The notes beneath the pieces were generated by a model. That model did no database searches and was not told where the DNA came from. It saw nothing but the letters and a program-made list of their open reading frames with translations. Shown one piece after another: positions 21,546 through 33,700 of a DNA stretch of 64,000 bases (position 1 is its first letter; every line of letters begins with the position of its first letter). The position numbers and the translations under genes were made by a program. This stretch comes from Lamellibrachia columna (taxonomy: Eukaryota > Annelida > Polychaeta > Sabellida > Siboglinidae), in contig OY759261.1 in assembly GCA_963662155.1 (NCBI GenBank), positions 70,434,669-70,498,668 of the forward strand. The letters run 5' to 3'.

Positions 21546-22238
21546 CGAATCTGAGAAAAACAGCTTTGAAGTTTACTAAAGTATATTCGTACATTTTAAT
21601 AACAAAGGCACATCATATCAAGTTGAAATTTTACGCTGTTCTAGTGAACATCAACATGGATATATTGGTAGAATTCCATTTTGATAGCTGTGAAAGTTCG
21701 CAAGATATGGCATTCTCAGCGACGTTGCTACCAAGCTGTCTGCACACTCACTCAAAGCTGTCAGTGTCAACCATTGCTCGATCGCGGTCTTCCTCATCAC
21801 TTTTGCCCTCAGAAATGATATTCATTTCACCCTCGCAATATTTGATTTGTTTGACTCGACTAAGTTCCCCAGTCAATGGCAACTAAATAATTTATTAATA
21901 AACATAGATTTCATATAATAACAGTCTCCGTGCATCAAACTGCAACCAAAACAAAGATGGCTTCGCATGGGAGTAAAGGTCGCATTCCAATGTTCAGAGC
22001 ATGCACGTTTCTAGCTGAGCCAAGTAGCCATTGTGATACTAGTAAATGCATCCCATAATAGATCAGCCTTCCAACAATACCAATATGGCGATGTGCAGTG
22101 GATACAATACATCTGAATTGAGCAAAGTTTCCTTTGTGTTTGTTCATTAAGATATTCATAGCTCTACGAAACATTGTATTTTTTCAAAGTTATCAATCGT
22201 TTTATGACCTTATAATAGGACAATAGCAATCTAGGATA
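21546..22238. other. Intergenic DNA, no feature recognised
   Basis: Unique-looking sequence with short frames on both strands; none has recognisable motifs or splice-site support. Confidence 0.35.
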
Positions 22239-24192
22239 GTTAGGCTCAGGCCTGGGGTAACAGTAATATGTAATAGTAATAGTAATGATTACAATTGTTG
22301 TAGTAATAATAATAGATGGAACAGAACACAATATAATAGTAATATAAAGCAAAGTAATAGTAATCAAGCTATTATTTTGCTTTTACAATTGAACATTTCA
22401 ATCACACCAAAATTCAATTTCTTTGAAAATAATCAGACCAAAAAATTATGTATTTTGACATACTGGGACTTAGAAAAGCATCATGTTCTGCCTTTCAAAT
22501 GCAGTTTTATTTATTTCCCAACAGTGGTGATAAAATGGTTTTATATCGGAATCATGACAGTCAACAATGAACTTTAGCACTATTAGCAGGAGACACTGTG
22601 ACAGTGTGATTGCTGCATGGCTAATTTGTAATTGGAAGGCAGATCCACCAGCCATCTATCCTTTTCACACCAGCCTATTCATTCATTCACTGAAGCAGGA
22701 TAAGGGTTCCAGGCTTCTAGCACTAAACAGACTGTCTTTAATATCTGAATCAATCAATCAATATATTTTTATCTAAGGGATTTCAAGTCTCTAATGGTGT
22801 CAGGCAAGGTGGCATACCTGTTTAATGTATATATTAATGATTTAAGTGCTGCACTAACAAAATGTCGCACTGGCTGTTGTATTGATGACATGAATATAAA
22901 CCATCTCATGTATGCAGATGACCTGGTTGTATTTCCCCTTCTATTGTAGGTTTGAGGGAGCTGTTATCTGTTTGTGTAACTTATGGCCTAAATCATGAAA
23001 TTAAATTTAATCATAAGAAAAGTGCAATACTCATAAGTAGAGGAAAGTATATAAAATGTATGTCACCTTGCATTTAAGTTACATGGAGAGGACATTAAAG
23101 AAGTGAAAAGTGTCAAATACCTGGGTCATATTATATGCAGTGACTCTAAGGATAACACAGATATAATGCGTCAGTGTCGCCAATTGTACGCCTGTGGTAA
23201 TGTACTACTTAGGAAATTCTATATGTGCACAAATGATGTCAAGATCAAGCTGTTTAGTACAGTTTGCTCATCTATGTATACAGCTCAACTGTGGTGGAAT
23301 CATTCTGTATATAGCATCCACAGATTACATGTATTATACAATAATGTGTTTAGACGATTACTTGGACTACCCAAATACTGCAGCTCTTCAGTTATGTTTG
23401 CGGAGAGATTGACTCCTGACTGTAAAGCAGTCATACGAAATCTTGTATATAAATTTATGTCACGTTTAGATAAATCTAGAAACTCACTGATAATTGCGGT
23501 ACTTGGTACTGACATCAGATGGAAATCAAGGATAATGAGACAATGGGTAAAGTCACTTTATATACATAATGACCTTGTGTAATTAAACAGTAAGTATGTT
23601 TTATGTTTCACCTGTTTCTTTTTTTACATTATTTGGTTAGCTGACTATATGGACCTATATATGTATCATTATATGTGTATCTGTGTCTGAATTAAAGAAT
23701 TGAATGAAAAAAAATGAATCAGTCATTGCCATCTCCCAACCCTAACTGCAGCCTGCTATGCTGGGTAATGTTTGAACAAAATCCAGGGGCTTATACCAAC
23801 TTTACAGCAGCCAAGCAGTATGGGTCTACTATGGAATAATCAGACTGTGTTATGTGACAGTGACGTTGCTTTTCTGTTTCATTCCAATGAATATATGAAA
23901 CTTCTACATCCAACTGGAATTGTGTGAGGTTAATTTAATTGGAAAAATTATGAGTTGTTTAATTGTAATTTCATTAATTTTGCACCCATCAGTTAATTTG
24001 AATCTATGTAAGTGATTAAGTATGTTAAATGTTTAATCGAAAGAAAATAGTTCCGATGGAAAATGTAATAGTAATAGCTTGAAATGTAATAATAATATAT
24101 TACATTGCCTTCATCATGTAATAGTAATAGAAAGGAAACTAAGTAATAATAATAGTAATCTATTACATTGCAACCCCAGGCCTGGTTAGGCT
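22239..24192. mobile_element. hAT-like non-autonomous DNA transposon with 8-bp target duplication
   Basis: GTTAGGCT at 22239-22246 is repeated exactly at 24185-24192. Between them the element starts CAGGCCTGGGGT (22247) and ends with its exact inverse, followed inward by partly matching TGTAATAG(TAATAG)n tracts at both ends. An 8-bp duplication with CAG-starting terminal inverted repeats is characteristic of the hAT superfamily. No transposase is seen; the interior of 1.94 kb contains reverse-transcriptase sequence. Confidence 0.75.
22780..23582 (+). pseudogene. Non-LTR reverse-transcriptase fragment inside the hAT-like element
   Basis: Reads VSNGVRQGG, then LFNVYINDLSAALTK and NHLMYADDLVVF (the YADD catalytic box), with a frameshift. 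From 23103 it runs openly as KSVKYLGHIICSDSKDN, QCRQLYACGNVLLRKFYMC and FRRLLGLPKYCSSSVMFAER. This is the C-terminal part of a non-LTR pol of a different family from the copies at 13-14 kb. The N-terminal part and endonuclease are absent. Confidence 0.85.
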
Positions 24193-24612
24193 AATTAAAA
24201 ACATAAACACCTGAAAATCTGCCATCGCAGCCAAATTCACCCCTTCGCACACTTCGAAGTGGAATAGACAGGCTCAGCGTTTCCGACTTATTCCTGATTT
24301 TGGTGGAGTTGGTCACATATTTTGTCTTTGATTAAATCATGTAATGCACTCTTGCACACATTTTACAAGAAAGTAAAAACATTATTTTTAATTACATACT
24401 TGGTTGAGACCAAGTCATCATTTTTATAGGAAAAAAAATTTACTCATAGTCTACCCCGTCAATGCACTTGTCGTTATTCTTTTGCCCAGTATTGATGAAG
24501 TGCATATAGTTTCTTCCAGCTTATACAAATAATTATCGCAGATGTATCGTTTTGCTAACCAAGACACATTATTTGTTTGTCAAGATCGAGGCTGCTGCGC
24601 AGTGTTACCAAA
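24193..24612. promoter_or_regulatory. Upstream region of the dynein gene
   Basis: This must contain the promoter or a 5' intron end if the ATG at 24613 is the true start. I see no convincing TATA or initiator element. It is immediately preceded by the hAT-like insertion. Confidence 0.3.
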
Positions 24613-24770
24613 ATGGCGTCCAACACTGAGGCGTCATTTGATAACCGGAGCAGCCATGCTCCTCGGCTGCCTCTCATTGGACATGGCTGTCTCATATCCC
24701 CCCAGCCAATCAGTAAAGAGTCGACAGTGCGGGATGACTTTGGATCATGGGCCGTGGAGGTCAGAGAAAG
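24613..24770 (+). CDS. Dynein exon 1 (start)
   Basis: ATG in the context ccaaaATGG, then ASNTEASFDNRSSHAPRLPL and ending FGSWAVEVRE plus two bases of an Arg codon; donor GTATGT. This is the first ATG of the frame in this exon. A longer N-terminus from upstream exons cannot be excluded. Confidence 0.6.
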
Positions 24771-27700
24771 GTATGTAATGTGAAGGTCATTCACTCAAAG
24801 AAACACTGTTCAGAGTATTATTATCTGTACTAAAAACAGTTTGTGGCTGTGTTTATTTGTGTCCACTTTTGTATTTACTGTCAAAATAAATGTGTTTTAA
24901 TTACCTCTGCAGACTCCAGAGGGCGCTGGATGCAGGCCAACAGCCATCTTTGATGGACGTGGCCGTCTTGAAGCAGCATATTGTGATCGCTATTGTCACA
25001 GCACTACAGAAGGATGAGTATGTAGATTCTAGACTGTTCTTTCACACATTCAAATAGTATTTTTCTTAGGCCTAATAAAAAAGAAAGTAGTTTCTCATCC
25101 AGAAGAACAAGACCCTTATTTTTTTGCTATTTTTTCAAAGGTGGCCACCAAGTCTTAGATGCTCACTGTGGTTGCTTTTATTATAATGCCTGTCATTCTA
25201 TTTGCAAGTTGAATGTCATGTCAGGTTTGGCCGTGGTTTCATTAGTTTGTATCACAGGCATACAACTGAATGGCATTTACGCTGATTAAGACTGGTATTT
25301 TGTAAATGAGTCTATCTAAAGCAAGAGGCCATCGCTGTTACTTTAGACTGTAGAATGCACATGCAGCCCTACACCCTGTATACTGATTAAATAATGAATT
25401 GAATTGAATGTAACAGTATTTTGCACAGGAAGTTTTGGTCAGAGATTTTTTTCACAGAACCGAAAACTTTTTTTAATAGTTTTATCATTAGTAAATAATA
25501 AAAAAGGAGATGGTGGCCAAAAAGAAATCCGACGGGGACGAGAAATTAGTTTCTTTTTTACCAGGCCTTAACTATTGTGATTATAATTACCGTATTCGAC
25601 CTAATAAGCCTACAGTTTGCTTCAAAACAATGGGGCTATGGAAAAATTTCAAGGAATCTGTTCTTATAAGCGTACACCAAAAAAATTTTCATTAGACAAT
25701 AAGGTGTTCTTTAACACTACGCTTAATAGGTTGAATACGATGCATCTGCTAACATAATAGTTTAACTTTATGTAAGTCGTTTTTTAAAAGAATGTGTGTT
25801 TTTGTTAAAATCTATATCATCGAAAGACCTGACTATGATTGCTAGACATTACATACGGAGAACACTGTTTTTATACTACACAGTATTTGTGTGTGTGCAG
25901 TATTTCTTGTTTTTTCACAGTCAAATATTTTGGTTTATTTGCAGTCGGGTGTCTTGGCTGTTTCTTGAAGAGGTGCTAGTGGCATTGGCTCCATTCAGAG
26001 GGTACCTCCAGGACAAGTTAGAGGTACGTGTGGCGTTGGCTCCATTCAGAGAGTACCTCCAGGACAAGCTAGAGGTACGTGTGGCATTGGCTCCATTCAG
26101 AGAGGACTTCCAGGACAAGCTAGAGGTACCTGTGGCGTTGGCTCCATTCAGAGAGTACCTCCAGGACAAGCTAGAGGTATGTGTGGCATTGGGTCCATTC
26201 AGAGAGTACCTCCAGGACAAGCTAGAGGTACGTGTGGCATTGGCTCCATTCAGAGAGGACCTCCAGGACAAGCTAGAGGTACCTGTGGCATTGGCTCCAT
26301 TCAGAGAGGACCTCCAGGACAAGCTAGAGGTATGTGTGGCATTGGGTCCATTCAGAGAGTACCTCCAGGACAAGCTAGAGGTACGTGTGGCGTTGGCTCC
26401 ATTCAGAGAGTACCTCCAGGACAAGCTAGAGGTACGTGTGGCATTGGCTCCATTCAGAGAGTACCTCCAGGACAAGCTAGATGTACGTGTGGCGTTGGCT
26501 CCATTCAGAGAGTACCTCCAGGAGAAGCTGGAGGTACGTGTGGCGTTGACTCCATTCATAGAGTACCTCCAGGACAAGCTAGAGGTACGTGTGACATTGG
26601 CTCCATTCAGAGAGTACCTCCAGGACAAGCTAGAGGTACGTGTGGCATTGGCTCCATTCAGAGAGTACCTCCAGGACAAGCTAGAGGTACGTGTGGCATT
26701 GGCTCCATTCAGAGAGTACCTCCAGGACAAGCTAAAGGTATGTGTGGCGTTGGCTCCATTCAGAGAGTACCTCCAGGACAAGCTAGAGATACGTGTGGCA
26801 TTGGCTCCATTCAGAGAGTACCTCCAGGACAAGCTAAAGGTACGTGTGGCATTGGCTCCATTCAGAGAGTACCTCCAGGACAAGCTAGAGGTACGTGTGG
26901 TGTTGGCTCCATTCAGAGAGTACCTCCAGGACAAGCTAGAGGTACGTGTGGCGTTGGCTCCATTCAGAGAGTACCTCCAGGACAAGCTAGAGGTACGTGT
27001 GGCGTTGGCTCCATTCAGAGAGTACCTCTAGGACAAGCTAGAGGTACGTGTGGCGTTGGCTCCATTCAGAGAGTATCTCCAGGACAAGCTAGAGGTACGT
27101 GTTCACTGGCAGCAGAACAGATGACGTGTAGGTAATAAAAGTTTGCACAAGGTGGCTCAGTGGTTAGAGCGCTGGACTGTCAACCGATAGGACCAGAGTT
27201 TGAGTCCACCTGTTGCAATTTTTAGAAACTTGGGCAAATTCATTCTCCCCGCATTGCCTGTGTCTTTTGGAAGAAACACTAAAAGCCGTTGGTCCCTTCT
27301 TACCTTGTCTCTATGTCAGGGGAAGTAAAAGATCCCACACAGGGGGTAAATGTGTGACCTGTTGTGGACTCAAAGAGTGGTGGTCTCTATCATTAGCCCA
27401 CCAATGGCTAGGCTAGTGCTGCCGGTGGCCATTTGGGCCATAGGCCACATGGCTAAACAAAAGTTACCCGTTTGAACTAATTTGGCCACCAGCATTTTCG
27501 TTCAGAAGCACGCAGAATACTTGAACATTTGTTGTTTTCGTGATAAACATTAAACAAATTTGGCTTCAGCAATTTGTATTGGACTAAACATAAAATGGAG
27601 GCTTTAGCCAAAATGACTACACAGTTTACAACATCAGAGCTAGTCCAGAAAGGTGTGAACTCACGCAGCTCAACAATACTCTAGTGACATTATATATAGC

Positions 27701-30700
27701 TAACATAGAGGTATGATCTGTAATGGAATAAGTGTATGGGACACCATGTTTTATCATTTGAAGATAGTACAAATAGTGTGGAATCAACAATATAACAAGC
27801 AACGTGAGATCCATGAATGGAATGACACTGGTTCCTTGCCTGTTTCAGATGCACCACTATGTGGCACGTCTACTGCACCACCTGAATCACAATGCTGAGC
27901 GCCTCTTTGATCTTCACGTTGCTGAAACTCTCAGACTTGTCTTCTCCAAGGTATGTGTGTGGACAGGGACATTGTACCACTAACAATCAGGCATCTACTT
28001 AAGGCCGTCTCTTCAGTTCAAATTTTCACCTGTATCGTTTCATGCTCATTCCGTGAAAAATTTAACTGATGCTAGCTCGTTTGAGAAAAAAAATTATTTT
28101 GTTTTGATGGACAAACTTTCTAATTATTTTTGACCAGATTCTGTCAAAAATCAGTGAAAAACAGCAAGTTACCCGATCTAGCGACCATAGTTAAAAAAAA
28201 ATTTGATTTTAACAAAAATATGCAGTCTTATTAAACCACACATATTGAACTGTTCACATTGTGCAGATTTGAAACTCAGTGAACCTGTTTCACGATGGGC
28301 TCAATGAACCTGATTCACGATGTGCTCAATGAACTTGATTCACGATGGGCTCAATGAACTGAGGAAGGAGTTTGCTTTTATGTAAATATTGAAAATGTTC
28401 AAAATATCAGCATCTGTCGTTGCAGGAAGTGGAGGACGTGCTGGAGGGGAACTGCAAGGACAAACTGATGTACAATGACCCCAAGTACACCCGGGTCAGA
28501 GCCCCATCCACCCTTGCCCCACTGCAGAAATCACACCCCAAAGCTGTCTACAAAGAAGAGAAAGACATCTTCATGCTTGACCGGCCAGTAAGCTGCGTTT
28601 GCTTTTCCCATGAATGTCATTACATACCACAGACGTGTGCAGAATACCATGGATTTCAAAACAATGATACATAACCCATTTACCGGCCTCATTTTTATTT
28701 CATTTTATGTTTCAATCAGTGTATATGTTAATTTAATTAATTATTTTAATTATAATTATTTAATTATTCAATTCCATGTATACTTTTAGTTGTGCTCCCC
28801 ATAATTAAATTTATTATTTTAATTATTTAATTCCATATATACGTTGTATTGCAATTAATTTAATTTAATTGTATTTATTATTTTAGCATTTAATTCACTG
28901 TATACTTTAAGTTGTATTATTGTGTCCTAACCTTGACTTTATTATTGTGTCCTAACCTTGACTTTATCTCGCAAAGCCTTACCCTATTTCCTTCTCTCTA
29001 GGAGCCTCCCGTCAAGGAGAATGGTATTTCCCTGTGGGATCTCAGCCAGTCCCTCCCAGAGGTCGCCTTTGAAGTTGCCACAAGTAGGTCAAGCTGTGCC
29101 GAACATGTTATCTGGACTTATTGATATTATGCATTTTAACCATATATTTCTTAAATTGTTAAGCTATGCGTTTTATTTAAGTTATTTGAAACTTTTTTAA
29201 TGTATCGTTACTTCATTTTGAAATATACACCCATTTGTCACTTTAATTTTTGGTAGCACAGTATTAATTTATATATTTATGTTTTAAACTCATGACCCTT
29301 AGGAATATAAGATTTATATTTTATAAGGTTCATTGTGAATAATTTTTTTATATTATTGTTAATGAAAGCAAGTTAATTAACAACTAGAAATGCACAAAAT
29401 TACTAAAATTACTTACTTGGTCTAAACAAATTATGTGATTAAAAACATACCTTTTTCACTGTGTCTGTCCAATGTGATGTCGAGTACGCAACAAATGGCT
29501 GAATTGTGTAAGTTACAAGTGTTCACAAAGTCTCTGTCGCATAACAAAACATTTCCTGTTGACATGAATGTTCTAATAGTCTATACTTGTTTGTTTGTGA
29601 TTTAAAAAAACAAACAATTCACAGTACAATTGATCTGTTTGTCACACACAAGGCCATTCTAGGCATATTTGATTTCTTTGCCTCAAGCGATTTCATGTTT
29701 TCTCTCGTGTGCGTTCACCGCGAACGAGAATGGCACATCAAGATGGGACCCATAAAACAATGAGTTAAAAACAAGGAGGAGGAGGAGGAGGAGGAGAGTG
29801 TTTCCAACTTTCTATGAGCATTTTTTCCTATTTTCCACGAGCATATATTAACACCTATGTGAGTTGGTGAGAACAGATCTGCCGAGGAGGGAAATACTTT
29901 GTTTGTGACCTGGTTGTTTGTGACCTGGTTGTTTGTGACCTGGTTGTTTGTGACCTGGTTGTTTGTGACCTGGTTGTTTGTGACCTGGTTGTTTGTGACC
30001 TGGTTGTTTGTGACCTGGTTGTTTGTGACCTGGTTGTTTGTGACCTGGTTGTTTGTGACCTGGTTGTTTGTGACCTGGTTGTTTGTGACCTGGTTGTTTG
30101 TGACCTGGTTGCTTGTGACCTGGTTGTTTGTGACCTTGTTGCTTGTGACCTTGTTGCTTGTGACCTGGTTGCTTGTGACCTGGTTGCTTGTGACCTGGTT
30201 GCTTGTGACCTGGTTGCTTGTGACCTGGTTTTTGTGACCTGGTTGCTTGTGACCTGGTTGCTTGTGACCTGGTTGCTTTTGACCTGGTTGCTTGTGACCT
30301 GGTTGCTTGTGACCTGGTTGCTTGTGATCTGGTTGCTTGTGAACTGGTTGCTTGTGAACTGGTTGCTTGTGACCTGGTTGCTTGTGACCTGGTTGCTTGT
30401 GAACTGGTTGCTTGTGACCTGGCTGCTTGTGACCTGGTTGCTTGTGACCTGGTTGCTTGTGACCTGGTTGCTTGTGAACTGGTTGCTTGTGATCTGGTTG
30501 CTTGTGATCTGGTTGCTTGTGAACTGGTTGCTTGTGAACTGGTTGCTTGTGAACTGGTTGTTTGTGACCTGGTTGCTTGTGACCTGGTTGCTTGTGACCT
30601 GGTTGCTTGTGAACTGGTTGCTTGTGACCTGGTTGCTTGTGAACTGGTTGCTTGTGATCTGGTTGTTTGTGACCTGGTTGCTTGTGAACTGGTTGCTTGT

Positions 30701-33700
30701 GACCTGGTTGCTTGTGAACTGGTTGCTTGTGACCTGGTTGTTTGTGAACTGGTTGCTTGTGACCTGGTTGCTTGTGAACTGGTTGCTTGTGACCTGGTTG
30801 TTTGTGAACTGGTTGCTTGTGATCTGGTTGTTTGTGACCTGGTTGCTTGTGAACTGGTTGCTTGTGATCTGGTTGCTTGTGACCTGGTTGCTTGTGAACT
30901 GGTTGCTTGTGACCTGGTTGTTTGTGAACTGGTTGCTTGTGAACTGGTTGCTTGTGACCTGGTTGTTTGTGAACTGGTTGTTTGTGATCTGGTTGTTTGT
31001 GAACTGGTTGCTTGTGAACTGGTTGTTTGTGACCTGGTTGTTTGTGACCTGGTTGTTTGTGAACTGGTTGCTTGTGACCTGGTTGCTTGTGAACTGGTTG
31101 TTTGTGAACTGGTTGCTTGTGAACTGGTTGTTTGTGACCTGGTTGCTTGTGAACTGGTTGCTTGTGAACTGGTTGTTTGTGAACTGGTTGCTTGTGAACT
31201 GGTTGTTTGTGACCTGGTTGCTTCTGTCCATAGGGGAGGCAGTTTGGAACCATTGCCTGGGCACGACTGCTCTGGCACTAAACACTCAGCTCCCTCTTCC
31301 TAATGTAAGTATAAACATGTTCACTTGTCATCAGAGTGGATCAGCATATGTTTACTTTTGCTTTCGTGCATGCACAGAAACATGCATTATGTGTATAGTC
31401 TAATGCCTCAGTCAGACTGAGAAGTTAGTCCGAGCTAATTGCATCAGTGTTATACTTTCGTGCATGCACAGAAACATGCATGATGTGTATAGTCTAATGC
31501 CTCAGTCAGACTGAGAAGTTAGTCCGAGCTAATTGCATCAGTGTTCTACTTCAACTTTGTAGTGTTTTAATTTTAAATACAGGATGACCAACAGTTTGTG
31601 CAGGACTACATGAGAGGACTTGTGAAGATGACTCAGACTTAGATTCCAAACAGCAAAAGAATATCATAATTATATAAATAATTATCACATACTTTATTAT
31701 TACAAAGTTCTACCTGGGGTGTAACCAGGAAGAAATCTTTAGCAAACACTAAAATCGCAAAACAATTTGTAAAAGATAAAATATATTATTCCATAACACC
31801 CACCTGCCAAAAGCCTGCTAAAGGGTTGGCCAGCTCAATAAAAATGTGCTGCCCTCTTGGGGGAAACTACATTAGTGTGTGCTGCCATCTCCTGGAAAGT
31901 GCAAGACTAAAACAGCTGTACCATACTACTTTAAAGGCATACACAGTATCTTCAAAATACAAAATAAAACCACAAGACATATTTTAAGACTGAAATATTA
32001 TTAAAGAATGTAGTCACGGAAGCAACATAGAGATGTATATTCTTCTGGAGGCACAGATAATGTCTAATGTAACAAAGTCACTGGAGTTCAAAATATACAA
32101 CTGTAAACAGCCCTCCCAATCTATTCGTGATAGATTCAGTTAAACTCCCCCCTCAGTTGATTTGGCTCATCACGAATCAGGTTCATTGATGTTCAGATGT
32201 AATATGTTCAGATGTAATACGCGAATAGTTTAATAAGTAATATTCGCAGTAGGCTTAAAAAAGAGTGCATAATTTTGTTGAAATCGTCAAATGAATTTAC
32301 TTTGATCATTAGATCTGATAACATACGAACCTGTGAATAGCTAGAATTCTAGTATCTAAGGCAGGACCACTTTTGCCCTGTTTTTGCAGAATTTTTACCA
32401 GGTCCGGTAAAACAGAATTTAATAGGTTGTCCTTGGAACGATCTCAAACCTAAATAAACATTTGTACAAATGAGCTAACATATCATAGTGGATACTGGAT
32501 AGGTTTGATTTTTTATGCGAAATTATTCTAAAATGAGAGTAGCGAAAACTTTTGATTAAGGAGGGACCTTTTAGCGTTTTCTTTGTATGGCTGATATTTC
32601 AACATTTAAATAAATTTTGTTTTCTGTTGTCATAGAAACGGGAATCGCCAGGTGCAACAGAGCAAGAGCAACCGAGAAGACAGAGCCCCAGTGAGCTCAC
32701 TGACAGCTCTTCCACCGTGTCGACCGCTCGCAGCGCTGAGGTATGATGTCATAAGTATGGACTAAAATAGATTTTACTTTTGTATGCACACATATATTAT
32801 GTGCATGTATGCGTGCGTGCGTGCGTGCGTGTGTGTGTGCGTGCGTGCGTGCGTGCGTGCATGTGTGCCCCACTGTTAAAATTGGCCAAAAGGTGCCTAA
32901 AGCTACAAAATAATGTATATTTAGTCATTGTGTCATAATCATGCCAGTCACAATCATATTTAGTCATTGTGTCATAATCATGCCAGTCACAATCATATTT
33001 TTCTTGGATGCTGTATGTCATAATCTGATCATTTTGTTTCCATGATAATCATGATTTAAACTTCAAAAACTACACCATTTTGAATTCAAAATTCTCCCTA
33101 GCAGCAAACCATTTTGTGAAAAAAAATACAGGTGGTAGGAACCTCCTGATTGGCTTATAAACACAACCATCAGAAAGAAAAATAAAAAAAAAGTAACAAT
33201 AATATGCCAAATGGTAAATGTTCAGTCAATCAATGTTCTAATAATTTTGAAATGCGACTTGGTCAACTCTGATAGCAGGAGACAATATAATATAAGTTGA
33301 CTAATATTAATGACGTTGTTGTTACTCCAGCCTCCAGTTCCAAGGATGACTGGGCGAGATGCGGTGGAGTTCTTTACTCGGGCCTACCACACAGGCAAGA
33401 TCAAGTACATGTACTTCAATATTGTCCACAGTCGCTGCTACCGACCTTATGACCTCATTGCTGTGCCAAAATACAAGGTATCATACTATTACGAATGTAC
33501 AACAATTTTCATTGGGTAACTGAACGACTGTTTTACGGAACATTGGACACTGAATTTATTAACATTTATAACACTTTTGTTGGTTAAAAATAACGTCATA
33601 TAAAATATGTTACTATCATGATTTTTCACATTGTATTTCAGGTGACCTTGTCGCAGAATGACCCCCACCGATATGGTGCGAATTGTCATTGCTGGCCAGT

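Noticed and set aside
26179..27135. Second + strand frame (collagen-like GSIQRVPPGQARGTCG repeats) and a 354-codon - strand frame
   Set aside because: Shadow frames of the 51-bp array; only the frame in phase with exon 3 has splice support. The collagen-like look is coincidental.
27145..27215. tRNA gene
   Set aside because: A- and B-box-like words are present but the cloverleaf does not close and the SINE body follows; the same head recurs in other SINE copies.
29715..31403. Several very long open frames (up to about 510 codons) on both strands
   Set aside because: They exist only because the 15-bp repeat has no stop in any frame; no start context, splice support or known domain.
33642..33700. 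Possible dynein exon between exons 9 and 10 (VTLSQNDPHRYG after a TTTCAG acceptor)
   Set aside because: No usable donor and a stop follows; exons 9 and 10 join in phase without it and the joined sequence matches the conserved tail.
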